A DNA stretch of 64,000 nt from an uncultured Thiodictyon sp. GTDB taxonomy: Bacteria > Pseudomonadota > Gammaproteobacteria > Chromatiales > Chromatiaceae. The translations under genes and the position numbers were made by a program. This document shows positions 8,455 to 16,441 of this stretch, piece after piece. The notes beneath the pieces are model-generated. The model did no database searches and was not told where the DNA came from. It was given only the letters and a program-made list of their open reading frames with translations. The stretch lies in the NCBI GenBank assembly GCA_903837595.1, contig CAILVI010000267.1, forward strand, positions 1-64,000, given 5' to 3'. Each line of letters begins with the position of its first letter. Positions within the stretch are counted from its first letter, which is position 1.

Positions 8455-9597
8455 ATGTCCACTGCCCGCGGGCCACTCGCCGTTTTTGCCTCTTTCTCCG
8501 GGACCGGCGGGGTGGAGCGGATGCTGATCAACCTGATCCGCGGCTTTGTGGACCTGGGGCAGCCGGTGGACCTGGTGCTGGTGCGGGCGGAGAGTCCGCA
8601 CCTGACCCGTCTGCCGGAGTCGGTGGAGTGCATCCAACTCCCCACCAACCACACGCTGCTCGCCGCCCCGGCACTGGCCCGCTACCTGCGCGCACGCCGG
8701 CCCGCGGCGCTGCTGGCCGCCAAGGACCGGGCCGGACGCACCGCGGTGCTGGCCCGCGCCCTGGCGGGCACCGACACCCCCATTGCGCTGCGGCTCGGGA
8801 CCAATCTATCCACCGCCATGGCGGGGCGCGCTGCGGTCTCCCGTTGGCTGCGCTATGCCCCGATCCGGCTGCTGTATCCGCGCATCGAGCGGATCATCGC
8901 GGTCTCCGGGGGCGTGGCGGACGACACCGCCCGCATCGCCCGGCTGGCGCGCCCGTCCATCGCGGTCATCCGCAACCCGGTCATCACCCCCGAACTGGCG
9001 GCCCAGGCCGCAGAGCCCTGCCCGCACCCCTGGCTGAACGACACCGCCCTGGACACGCGAGTGCCGGTGATCTGCGCCGCCGGCCGCTTGCAGCGCCAAA
9101 AGGACTTCCCGACCCTGATCCGCGCCTTCGCCCGGGTGCGTTCACAGCGCAACTGCCGGCTCCTGATCCTGGGCGAAGGCAACGCCCGCGCCGGCCTGAC
9201 GGCCTTGATTGCCGAACTGGGGCTCACGGGGCAGGTGGACCTGGTCGGTTTCCAGGCCAACCCCTATCCCTTCCTGGCCCGAGCCGACCTGTTTGTCTTG
9301 TCCTCCGCCTGGGAGGGGTCGCCGAACGTGCTGACCGAGGCGATGGCCTTAGGGGTGCCGGTGGTCGCCACCGACTGCCCCAGCGGACCGGCTGAACTGC
9401 TGGATGGGGGGCGCTACGGACCCCTGGTGCCGGTGGGCGATGTCGCGGCCTTGGCCGCGGCGATGGCGGCTACGCTGGAGCAGCCGTTGCCCGCGGCCCT
9501 AGTGCGCTCAGCGGTCAGCGAATACGCGCAGGACCGCAGTGCCCGGCGCTATCTGGAGCTGATGGGGCTCGCCGCCGCAGGTGACCTAAACCGTTGA
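8455..9597 (+). CDS. Glycosyltransferase, GT4 family
   Basis: A 380-residue GT-B fold retaining glycosyltransferase. The start MSTARGPLAVFASFSGTGGVERMLINL gives the typical N-terminal loop with GGVERM. The C-terminal domain has ICAAGRLQRQKDFPTLIRAF, SAWEGSPNVLTEAMALG and PVVATDCPSGPAELL, which carry the EX7E-type donor-binding residues. Acceptor and donor sugars are not predictable. It probably works in cell-surface polysaccharide or lipopolysaccharide assembly. It stands alone between the ABC importer and a 360-base gap. Confidence 0.9.
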   Translation: MSTARGPLAVFASFSGTGGVERMLINLIRGFVDLGQPVDLVLVRAESPHLTRLPESVECIQLPTNHTLLAAPALARYLRARRPAALLAAKDRAGRTAVLARALAGTDTPIALRLGTNLSTAMAGRAAVSRWLRYAPIRLLYPRIERIIAVSGGVADDTARIARLARPSIAVIRNPVITPELAAQAAEPCPHPWLNDTALDTRVPVICAAGRLQRQKDFPTLIRAFARVRSQRNCRLLILGEGNARAGLTALIAELGLTGQVDLVGFQANPYPFLARADLFVLSSAWEGSPNVLTEAMALGVPVVATDCPSGPAELLDGGRYGPLVPVGDVAALAAAMAATLEQPLPAALVRSAVSEYAQDRSARRYLELMGLAAAGDLNR

Positions 9598-9960
9598 GTC
9601 GCAGGGGTACCGGTCGTGCGCGGGCCGACCCTGCCGCTACCATGTCAGGTTTTTATGCACAAGGCTCAGCGGCTTGATTGACGCTCTCAATGGCTTGGGC
9701 GAGCGGTCCGCGTGACCCCGAGGGGAAATCATAAGTGGTTCTATAGAAAGCATAACTTGCAATCGGTCAATTTCCGGCCGATCTGTTTCGAGTGCAGCGA
9801 CGGCGCGCCCTCTGACTGCCTTCCCAAAGGTTGCGCACAGACTTATCCACAGGTTCTGTTGACAGGTTCCATAATCTCTTGCGGGGTGGCAGGTTACGGA
9901 GAGATTACGAGGCTGGGCCGAATGAGTCGTGGCTAAGTTGGGTCGAGCGGCGGCGCCTGC
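9598..9960. other. Intergenic region, 363 bp, no gene seen
   Basis: Lies between two genes that end towards each other. It has lower G+C than its surroundings in places. It contains one exact DnaA-box match TTATCCACA at 9843-9851 and the short dyad TTCTATAGAA (9740-9749). I see no tRNA or open frame with coding character. Confidence 0.5.
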
Positions 9961-10341
9961 TCAGAAACCCTGGCCTTCCGGAGTCAGGATCATCCGCTCC
10001 ACGTCCGCCAGCCTAATCTCCCGCCCATCCAGGGTGCGGACCACACGGCCCTGGACATCCCGGCGGTGCGCCTTGTAGGGGGTGATGACCCCGGTGTTGG
10101 CGTTGACCACCTGTACCTCAACCACCTGATGGCCATGCGCCCAGTCCCGGTACAGGTACCAGCTGGAGCCGAGAAACATTATAAATATAGTGGTATAGGC
10201 GAGCGTGCGCGCCATGCCGGCGGGCAGCAGCGGGGGCGGCGGCGCGCCGTCCCGGGGGCGCCCCGGGCCGCGCAGCCGTTCCCGGATGAAAAAAGCGGCG
10301 GCCACAAGGACCGCGACGGTCAGCAAAAATTTCCAGATCAT
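9961..10341 (-). CDS. Small membrane protein of unknown function
   Basis: A 126-residue protein that I do not recognise. The start MIWKFLLTV was preferred over an upstream Met because it begins directly with a membrane helix (about residues 3-20). A second helix (LAYTTIFIMFLGSSWYLY) follows a Pro-rich cytoplasmic or periplasmic loop with PPPPLLPAG. The C-terminal 60 residues are soluble, with VVEVQVVNANTGVITPYKAHRRDVQGR and DGREIRLADVERM, and look like a small beta-rich domain. It is transcribed convergently with the glycosyltransferase and divergently from the ankyrin gene. Confidence 0.72.
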   Translation of the reverse strand: MIWKFLLTVAVLVAAAFFIRERLRGPGRPRDGAPPPPLLPAGMARTLAYTTIFIMFLGSSWYLYRDWAHGHQVVEVQVVNANTGVITPYKAHRRDVQGRVVRTLDGREIRLADVERMILTPEGQGF

Positions 10342-10498
10342 GGGGTGTGCTGTCTGTGGGCCTGGCAAGCGAAAGGGTCGATCGAAACTCAAGGATCAGA
10401 GGCTAACACGAGCACGCCGTCGCCTTCTCGGGTTGCGGGTCTGCACCCCGGCCATTTACCATCCCTTTTGACCGACCCCCGCGACCCACTTGGAGCCC

Positions 10499-11170
10499 AT
10501 GCGTCAACCGCCGACCCTGCTGGTCATACACCTGGCCCTGGCGCTCTTGGTGCTGCTGCCGGCGGGTTGCGACCAGCCTGCGCCGCCGACGGTCAACCTG
10601 TTCCGCGCGCTCCAGGTGGATAACCTGGACCAGATCAGGCGGCACATCGCGGCGGGGACCGACCTGAACCAGTCGGACCGCAACGGCGACCGGCCACTGC
10701 ACCTGGCCGCCCGCGCCGGGCAGGTCGCTATCGCCCGCGAATTGGTGGACCATGGCGCCTCCCTGATCGTCCTGGACAGCGCCGGCCGCACCCCCCTGGA
10801 ACTGGCCTTGAGCCAGGGCAAGACCCAGGTCGCGACACTCCTGGTCGAGGCCGGTGCCCCGCTCGATGCCCAGGTGCTGTTGGTGACCCTGGTGCGCGCT
10901 GGTGTTTCGGACCGGGACAGTGTCGATTTTCTGCTGCGTCGCGGTGCTGACCTTAACCGGCCGGACGCCGCCGGTCAGACCCCGCTGCACCAGGCGGTGG
11001 CGCTGGGTCATCTGGAGACAGTCAAGCGGCTGATCGCTCGCGGGGCGGACGTCAACCGCCCGGACGGGACCGGGCGCACGCCCCTGGCCCTGGCCCGCGC
11101 CCTGGACCCCAAGGCCACCAAGACCGCCGATATCCAAACGGCATTACAACAATCCGGCGCCCGCCCCTGA
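10499..11170 (+). CDS. Ankyrin-repeat lipoprotein
   Basis: A 223-residue protein with a lipoprotein signal (LALLVLLPAGC, lipobox Cys at about residue 24) followed by about five ankyrin repeats of ~33 residues: DRNGDRPLHLAARAGQ, DSAGRTPLELALSQG, DAAGQTPLHQAVALGH and DGTGRTPLALARALDP are the helix-start motifs. Such proteins act as protein-binding scaffolds, and a periplasmic location is inferred from the signal. The stop lies 33 bases before the next gene on the same strand, so the two may be co-transcribed. The partner is unknown. Confidence 0.85.
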   Translation: MRQPPTLLVIHLALALLVLLPAGCDQPAPPTVNLFRALQVDNLDQIRRHIAAGTDLNQSDRNGDRPLHLAARAGQVAIARELVDHGASLIVLDSAGRTPLELALSQGKTQVATLLVEAGAPLDAQVLLVTLVRAGVSDRDSVDFLLRRGADLNRPDAAGQTPLHQAVALGHLETVKRLIARGADVNRPDGTGRTPLALARALDPKATKTADIQTALQQSGARP

Positions 11171-11203
11171 GTGGCACGGCGCCCCATTCGCGGAGAGAGT
11201 GCG

Positions 11204-11506
11204 ATGGCAGAAACAGTGGATGAACTGACCGTTTCCTACACGGAAGACGGTATCGAGACCACCAAGGAATTGGATAAGGTGATCCTGTCCAAGGGCAGCT
11301 GGACGACCATCATCTTCCGTCACCAGGACTGGGATAAGGTCAAGGAGGTCTATGGCCCGGACAAATACACCATCCGCCGCTACCAGAAGCGTGCCGGCGA
11401 ATACCGTCAACAATCCAAATTCAATATCTCCAGCCGCGCCCAGGCGGAGGGGCTGATCAAGGCGTTACAGGGATGGCTTAATGAGGGTGATGGCAGCGCT
11501 GATTGA
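11204..11506 (+). CDS. Conserved small hypothetical protein
   Basis: A 100-residue soluble protein, start ATG preceded by GGAGAG. It is acidic at the N-terminus (ETVDELTVSYTEDGIETTKELDK) and basic in the middle (YTIRRYQKRAGEYRQQSKFNISS), with a C-terminal helix. No signal peptide or membrane segment. I cannot assign a family with confidence. It follows the ankyrin lipoprotein closely and converges on the MT-A70 gene, whose stop lies only 3 bases beyond its own stop. Confidence 0.75.
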   Translation: MAETVDELTVSYTEDGIETTKELDKVILSKGSWTTIIFRHQDWDKVKEVYGPDKYTIRRYQKRAGEYRQQSKFNISSRAQAEGLIKALQGWLNEGDGSAD

Positions 11507-11509
11507 TTG

Positions 11510-12202
11510 TCAATCTGGCGCCTTACCGCGATAGGTCGCCGGCGCCTCGGGCAGGCGCGGGTGCCCCTCTGTGTGGCCTGTGCGTAAGGCGACCCCGTGA
11601 AATGAGTTGCGCTCGACGTCTTCATTGCCCCACTGGTCCCAGCCGTCTCGGGGGAAGCGGGCAAAGAGCTCGAGATAGGGGCCGGGTGAGCATTGCTCGA
11701 TGATGTCGAAGATCTCATCCGGTTTGCGCGAGTGTTCGCGTTTTTGGGTCGAGAGTAGATTCACCTGGCGGCGGCCCGGTGCCAGGGTTCGCATGCCGCC
11801 GCGCACCCCGAACAGGATCATCTCGGTGACGTTTCTGAAATAAAACCCCACGCCCCGCCCATCGGGTCCGCCGTCCTTGCGGACCTTGTACCAGATTAGG
11901 TTCGACTTATAGGTGAAGCCCCAGGCGGCCATGACGCGCAGGCCCTCGTTGAGCAGTGCGTTGGGTACCCAGAGATACAGGTGACTGCGCTCGGCGGCCA
12001 CCGCCTCGATCGGCAGGTCCATGATTTCCTGGATGCCCATGGTCGGGTAGCGCAGCAGCCGCTTGTGTTCCGGTGCCATCTTGCCGGTGCGGTTCTGGAA
12101 TTGCCAGGGGGGGTCGGCGAGGATGGTGGAATATCGTTCGGCGACCTTGGAGAGCAGGTCTTCACCGGGGGTTGGCTCGGTGATGTCGGCGACTTGGGGC
12201 AT
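11510..12202 (-). CDS. MT-A70 family adenine-N6 DNA methyltransferase, orphan
   Basis: A 230-residue protein with the MT-A70 catalytic motif DPPW at residues 30-33 (TILADPPWQFQ). SHLYLWVPNALLNEGLRVMAAWGF and NLIWYKVRKDGG follow, and the SAM-site region ends with REHSRKPDEIFDIIEQCSPGPYLELFAR. In bacteria these enzymes methylate adenine in DNA and are often phage- or island-borne. The start MPQVADIT was chosen over upstream in-frame codons because AAGGAGACC lies before it. No restriction enzyme or phage gene is adjacent, so it looks like a solitary methyltransferase. The target is unknown. Confidence 0.9.
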   Translation of the reverse strand: MPQVADITEPTPGEDLLSKVAERYSTILADPPWQFQNRTGKMAPEHKRLLRYPTMGIQEIMDLPIEAVAAERSHLYLWVPNALLNEGLRVMAAWGFTYKSNLIWYKVRKDGGPDGRGVGFYFRNVTEMILFGVRGGMRTLAPGRRQVNLLSTQKREHSRKPDEIFDIIEQCSPGPYLELFARFPRDGWDQWGNEDVERNSFHGVALRTGHTEGHPRLPEAPATYRGKAPD

Positions 12203-12310
12203 GCGGGGTCTCCTTGATACCGAGAACGGGGTGCGGGGACAATAGGCTGGAGATTTCGCTTGTCTGGGGCTGCGCGGCATTAAACAAGCCGCCTGTCGGC
12301 GCTCCCAGGG

Positions 12311-14626
12311 CTATTTCAGTGACCCACGCAACTGCTCCACCGCGGGGTCCCCCGGCGCGGCAGCGGCCAGTTTATCCAGCCAGGCGCTCGCCGCGTCGCG
12401 CTGCCCGAGTTTGGTGTTGAACTGGACCAGGGCGATGAGTAATTGCGTATTGGCCGCGTCCCGGCCGACGGCGGTCGCGAGGACCGCCACGGCCTCCTGG
12501 GTACGACCGGCGCCGTCCAGGGCGACGGCGTAGACATAGGCATAGCGGGTGTTGGCGGGTGCGAGTTCCACCGCGCGCAGCAGTTCCGGCAGGGCTGCGT
12601 CCAGGCGTTTGGCCCGCACCTTTGACAGGCCTAGGGCGTGGTGCAGGTCAGCGCTCTGCGGGTCCACGACCAATCCCGCCTCCAGTTGCGTCGCGGCCTC
12701 GCCCTCGCGCCCCTGACCGCGATAGAGGTCGGCCAGGTTCGCATGGGCGGGGATGAAGCGCTGGTCCAGTGTAAGGGCCTGGCGGTAGGCCCGCTCGGCC
12801 ACTTCCGGCTCCCCGGCGGCCAGGGCGATGAGGCCCAGGTTGAGGTTGGACTCGGGGCGATCGGCGTTGACGGTGGCGGACACCACATACTCTTCCAGAG
12901 CCGCGGTCAGCTCCTCCAGGAGTTTGCCGCCGATCCCCTGGGTCATCACCGGGGCCAGCACCCGCGCCGCCTCCAGCCGGACCGTGCGCGCTGGGTCGGA
13001 GAGCAGGGGCCAGGCCTGCTCGGTGCGGGTGCGCAGATCGGTGAGGTCCAGGTAGCGGACGGCGGCGGCCCGCACCAGCGGGTCCGGGTCCGCCAGCAGG
13101 CGGGTCACGGTCAGCAGGGCGTCCGGGCTCGGGCGGCCCGGGCGGTCATGGAGCCGTTCCAGCGCGGTGGCGCGGGCAATGGCGGGCTCCTTCGTGTCCC
13201 CGGCCAGGGCGAGCAGGAGCGCCGGGGCGTTGGCCGCGCCACTGTCCGCCGCGTGCAGGGCTGCGCCGAAATGGGGTCCGCGTCGCGCCGGGTCCGGGAA
13301 CCAACCGGCCACCGCGGCGGCGGCCCAGGCCGCGTCTTTATCCTGGTGACAGTCAGTGCAGGCATTGGGGGTGCCGAGCTCGGCCGAGAGGTCCGGGCGC
13401 GGCACCCGCAGGCTGTGATCGAAGCGTGGGTCGACCACCATGTAGTGATGCTTGGGCATGTGGCAGGCCACGCAGCCGGCACCGGTGCCGCCCTGGGTAT
13501 GGTGATGGTGGCTCGGGTCGTCATAACGGGGCGCCTGGTGGCAGCGCACGCAGACCGCGTTGCCCTCGGCCTTAAGCTTGAGGCTGTGGGGCTCGTGACA
13601 GTCCGAGCACACCACCCCCTGGCGGTACATGCGGCTCTGGATGAACGAGCCGTGTTCATAGTCCTCATCCTTGATCTGACCGTCCGGGAAATACAGTGCC
13701 GGCTCCAACAGGGCGAGCCGGAAGCCCTGGTGCAGCGCCTCGCCGGGGGTCAGGGTGTCCCAGATCCGGCCGCGCCTGGAGTGGCAGCGGGCGCAGGTCT
13801 CGGTTTGGGTGTGGGTGGTGCGGGGCACCGTGCGGGCCGGTTTGCCGGTGGCGGGGTCGATCTGAAACGCGCCACCGTCGCGATCCTTGAGGTCGACCGG
13901 GAGCCCGAAACCTGGGTCAGCGGGTGTGGTCGGGGTGGTGCCGGACGCCTTGGCCGAGGCCGCCGCGCGCGCCCAGTCGACGTGTCGGGCGCCGGGACCG
14001 TGGCACGCCTCGCAGGCGACGTTGATCTCAGCGAAGCGCGTGTCATAGACGTTGTGCTCCGCGTCATACCCCTTTTTGAGGTCAGTGGAGTGACAATCCG
14101 CGCACTGATAGTTCCAGGTCTGGTCCGGCGCGGTCCAGTGCAGCGGGTTCTTGTGGTCCATCTTCTCGTTAGGGTAGAGGTGGAACCAGCGCTGCCCCCC
14201 CTGGTCCTTGGGGCGGCTGTCCCAGGCTAGACCTAAGCTCTGGAGCCGCCCACCTGGGAAGGCGATCAGGTATTGCTGGAGCGGGTACCAGCCGAAGGTA
14301 TAGCGGATGGGGTAGTCTTTGAGCGTCCCGTCGGGCCCGTCGGTGCGTACGAAGAAGCGCCCGTCGCGCTTGAAGAAGCGGGAGGTCACGCCGTGGGCGG
14401 TAAACTCGGTGTCCTTGAAGTCACCCAGTACAGACTGCGCCGTCGGCTCCTTCATGGCGCGGTCGTGGAATGAGTTGCGCCACAGGTCGACCTCCCTGGT
14501 GTGGCACTCGCCGCAGATCGTGACGCCCAGGTAGCCGGCGTCCTGCGCCGCCGCTGGGCCGCAGGCGAGGAACGGGAGCAGCAGCAGGGCGGGCAACAGG
14601 GTGTGCAGGTGCATGGCGATAGACAT
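12311..14626 (-). CDS. Octaheme c-type cytochrome with HEAT-like and TPR C-terminus
   Basis: A 771-residue exported protein. After a signal sequence (LLPALLLLPFLACGPAAAQ; signal peptidase I cleavage after AAAQ, or lipidation at the Cys, are both possible) come eight CxxCH haem-binding motifs at about residues 38, 175, 205, 278, 340, 359, 385 and 423. Extra His residues (HHHHTQ, KHHYMV) could serve as distal ligands. Residues ~440-560 have HEAT-like helices (LADPDPLVRAAAVRYL). From ~600 there are TPRs (PESNLNLGLIALAAGEPEVAER onwards). The haem part resembles cytochrome c554/DmsE-like multihaem proteins. A periplasmic electron-transfer or assembly-scaffold role is inferred. Confidence 0.9.
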   Translation of the reverse strand: MSIAMHLHTLLPALLLLPFLACGPAAAQDAGYLGVTICGECHTREVDLWRNSFHDRAMKEPTAQSVLGDFKDTEFTAHGVTSRFFKRDGRFFVRTDGPDGTLKDYPIRYTFGWYPLQQYLIAFPGGRLQSLGLAWDSRPKDQGGQRWFHLYPNEKMDHKNPLHWTAPDQTWNYQCADCHSTDLKKGYDAEHNVYDTRFAEINVACEACHGPGARHVDWARAAASAKASGTTPTTPADPGFGLPVDLKDRDGGAFQIDPATGKPARTVPRTTHTQTETCARCHSRRGRIWDTLTPGEALHQGFRLALLEPALYFPDGQIKDEDYEHGSFIQSRMYRQGVVCSDCHEPHSLKLKAEGNAVCVRCHQAPRYDDPSHHHHTQGGTGAGCVACHMPKHHYMVVDPRFDHSLRVPRPDLSAELGTPNACTDCHQDKDAAWAAAAVAGWFPDPARRGPHFGAALHAADSGAANAPALLLALAGDTKEPAIARATALERLHDRPGRPSPDALLTVTRLLADPDPLVRAAAVRYLDLTDLRTRTEQAWPLLSDPARTVRLEAARVLAPVMTQGIGGKLLEELTAALEEYVVSATVNADRPESNLNLGLIALAAGEPEVAERAYRQALTLDQRFIPAHANLADLYRGQGREGEAATQLEAGLVVDPQSADLHHALGLSKVRAKRLDAALPELLRAVELAPANTRYAYVYAVALDGAGRTQEAVAVLATAVGRDAANTQLLIALVQFNTKLGQRDAASAWLDKLAAAAPGDPAVEQLRGSLK

Positions 14627-14711
14627 CCGGACAGTCTGGGGGCGACGGGTCAGGAGTATACCCCGACCATCGCGAGCGCATCCTGCTCACCCGACTGCGC
14701 CTGCCGGTCGG

Positions 14712-15191
14712 TTACTCGCACCGTATGATCTTGCGCATCAACACCTCGTCCTGCCCAGTCACCACCAGGTCCGCGATGACACCGACCGGGCGAAAGCCGT
14801 GCTTTTCATAGAAACACCGGGCGCCTGAATTGAAGCCGGAGACCAGCAGCCAGAGGTTGGGGGACCGGTCGCGGTAGCGCGACTCGACGAACTCGAGCGC
14901 CGCGCGCCCGACGCCCCGCCCCTGGGCCGCCGGGAGCACGGCGAATAGCTCGATATAGGCCCCGCGCAGCCAGGGGTGACGCACCACCACGAGTCCCTGC
15001 GGCTCGCCGTCGCGCAGCGCCAGATAGCGGGTCAGGTCCGGGTGGAGAGCCACCAGCGCGCCGGTCAGCGCAGCGGCGCTGTAACCCAGGGTTCGCCAGG
15101 GGTCCATGCCGGCCAGGGTCTCGGCGATCACTGCGGCCTGGTCCGGCGTCAGGGCCGCCGTCACGACGAACTCCAAGGCCCCGGCGCTCAT
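14712..15191 (-). CDS. GNAT family N-acetyltransferase
   Basis: A 159-residue protein with the GNAT acetyl-CoA loop QGRGVGRAALEFVESRY (the QxxGxG/A signature), preceded by a beta strand GAYIELFAVLP and followed by LLVSGFNSGARCFYEKHGFRPVG. The substrate is not predictable. Its ATG overlaps the stop of the upstream deacetylase gene by 4 bases, so it is the third gene of a tightly coupled operon with the FIST gene and the deacetylase. Confidence 0.9.
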   Translation of the reverse strand: MSAGALEFVVTAALTPDQAAVIAETLAGMDPWRTLGYSAAALTGALVALHPDLTRYLALRDGEPQGLVVVRHPWLRGAYIELFAVLPAAQGRGVGRAALEFVESRYRDRSPNLWLLVSGFNSGARCFYEKHGFRPVGVIADLVVTGQDEVLMRKIIRCE

Positions 15192-16441
15192 CGCTTGCTG
15201 CCCCGTCCGAACAGTGCGTCATAGCGGCGGTTGTCCCCCGGACGTTCCTCATAACACTCCTCGACCGCTACCGGGCGCCCGGCGGACAGGAGTTCGCTGA
15301 CGGTTACAAAGCGGTAGCCCTGTTTCAGCAACTCTGGGACAAAAAGGGGCAGGGCGCGGGCGGTGTTCCAGCCCCGCCCGTTGGCATGGGCGACCACGAT
15401 AGCCCCGCGGTGCCCCTTGACCCCGGCGAGTACCGCGCGGGCGATGGCCGCGGCACTCTGCCCCTTGTCCGGGTCCCCGGTGACGATCGACCACTGGATG
15501 GCCGGGAGCCCGAGTGCGGCGGCGGCGTCAAGCGAGCCCTGATTGCAGGTGCCGTAGGGGAAGCGAAAGACCACCGGCCACGCCGGGACACGGCTCATGG
15601 CCGCGGCCCCCGCCGCCTGGGCACAGGGGCGTTCGGCCAGTTCGCGGCGCAGGACCTGGTACTCGGCCTGGGTCCAGAGGATCTGCTCGCGCACCTCGCG
15701 GTCCTCCACCACCCGCAGGTTGGCGTGGGTCCAGGAATGGTTGCCGATCTCGAATCGAGGGTCGGCCATGAGTTGCATGGCCTGCTCCGGATGGGTGCGC
15801 AGCCATTTGCCGCCGGCCATGAAGGTCGCCTTCACGCCCTGGGCGCGCAGGGCATCCACCAGCTCGGCGTCATAGCCGGCGCGCTCGCCGGCCTGTTCGC
15901 AGAGGTCGAACGTGAGTGCCACCAGGCGCGCCTGCGGGTCCGCCGGTTCCACTGAGCGGATTGAGCCTTTCAGCCCGTGGGCCAGGGGCGGCAGGGCCGT
16001 CTCGGCGGCGCGGATCGCCCAGGCCGGCGGCGGGGTGCGGTCGGGTTTCAGCCCGCGCTGTATGGTTCGGTCCGTGGGCGATCCCGCGAGTTGGGCGGGG
16101 GTCCAGCAGGCATTGCGCAGGGTTGCCGGGTCGTTGCCGTCCGGGATCGGTTCTTGGTGATCGACCGCCGGGCCTGGTTTGGCACTGCTGCCCCGATTCA
16201 GCAGCAAGTCCAACAGTTGGGCCGGGCCCGGGGTGGCCTCGGCACTTTGCGTTGGCGCGTCCTGCGGCGGCAGCAAGCGATCGGCCGACCCCGAGGCCGG
16301 CCCGGTGTCGGCTGGTTGCGCGGGCGGGGTCTGCGGCAGGGCCGCAGGAGCCTTCAGTGCAAGGGGCTGAGCCGCCGACACCGGAGCGCCGAAACCGGCC
16401 ACGACCACGACCAATAACACGTGAGCGCGCGCCGGCGTCAC
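15188..16441 (-). CDS. Exported polysaccharide deacetylase (NodB/CE4-like) with variant metal motif
   Basis: A 417-residue protein. The GTG start was chosen because it overlaps the stop of the upstream FIST gene (GTGA) and begins a signal sequence (ARAHVLLVVVVAGFGAPVSAA). A Pro/Ala-rich segment of ~100 residues precedes the catalytic domain. Motif 1 reads ALTFDLCEQAG: the catalytic-base Asp is kept but the second, metal-binding Asp of canonical TFDDG is Leu. Motif 2 NHSWTH and motif 3 FRFPYGTC are intact. Later motifs include GAIVVAHANG. CE4 enzymes remove N-acetyl groups from peptidoglycan or exopolysaccharide. The changed motif suggests a distinct subgroup. Confidence 0.88.
   Translation of the reverse strand: MTPARAHVLLVVVVAGFGAPVSAAQPLALKAPAALPQTPPAQPADTGPASGSADRLLPPQDAPTQSAEATPGPAQLLDLLLNRGSSAKPGPAVDHQEPIPDGNDPATLRNACWTPAQLAGSPTDRTIQRGLKPDRTPPPAWAIRAAETALPPLAHGLKGSIRSVEPADPQARLVALTFDLCEQAGERAGYDAELVDALRAQGVKATFMAGGKWLRTHPEQAMQLMADPRFEIGNHSWTHANLRVVEDREVREQILWTQAEYQVLRRELAERPCAQAAGAAAMSRVPAWPVVFRFPYGTCNQGSLDAAAALGLPAIQWSIVTGDPDKGQSAAAIARAVLAGVKGHRGAIVVAHANGRGWNTARALPLFVPELLKQGYRFVTVSELLSAGRPVAVEECYEERPGDNRRYDALFGRGSKR

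Noticed and set aside
9843..9851. Exact DnaA box TTATCCACA, possible replication origin
   Set aside because: Only one perfect box, no A+T-rich unwinding region and no dnaA, dnaN, gidA or parAB genes nearby.
12638..14230. 530-codon plus-strand frame opposite the cytochrome gene
   Set aside because: Shadow frame; the minus strand encodes eight CxxCH motifs and TPRs.
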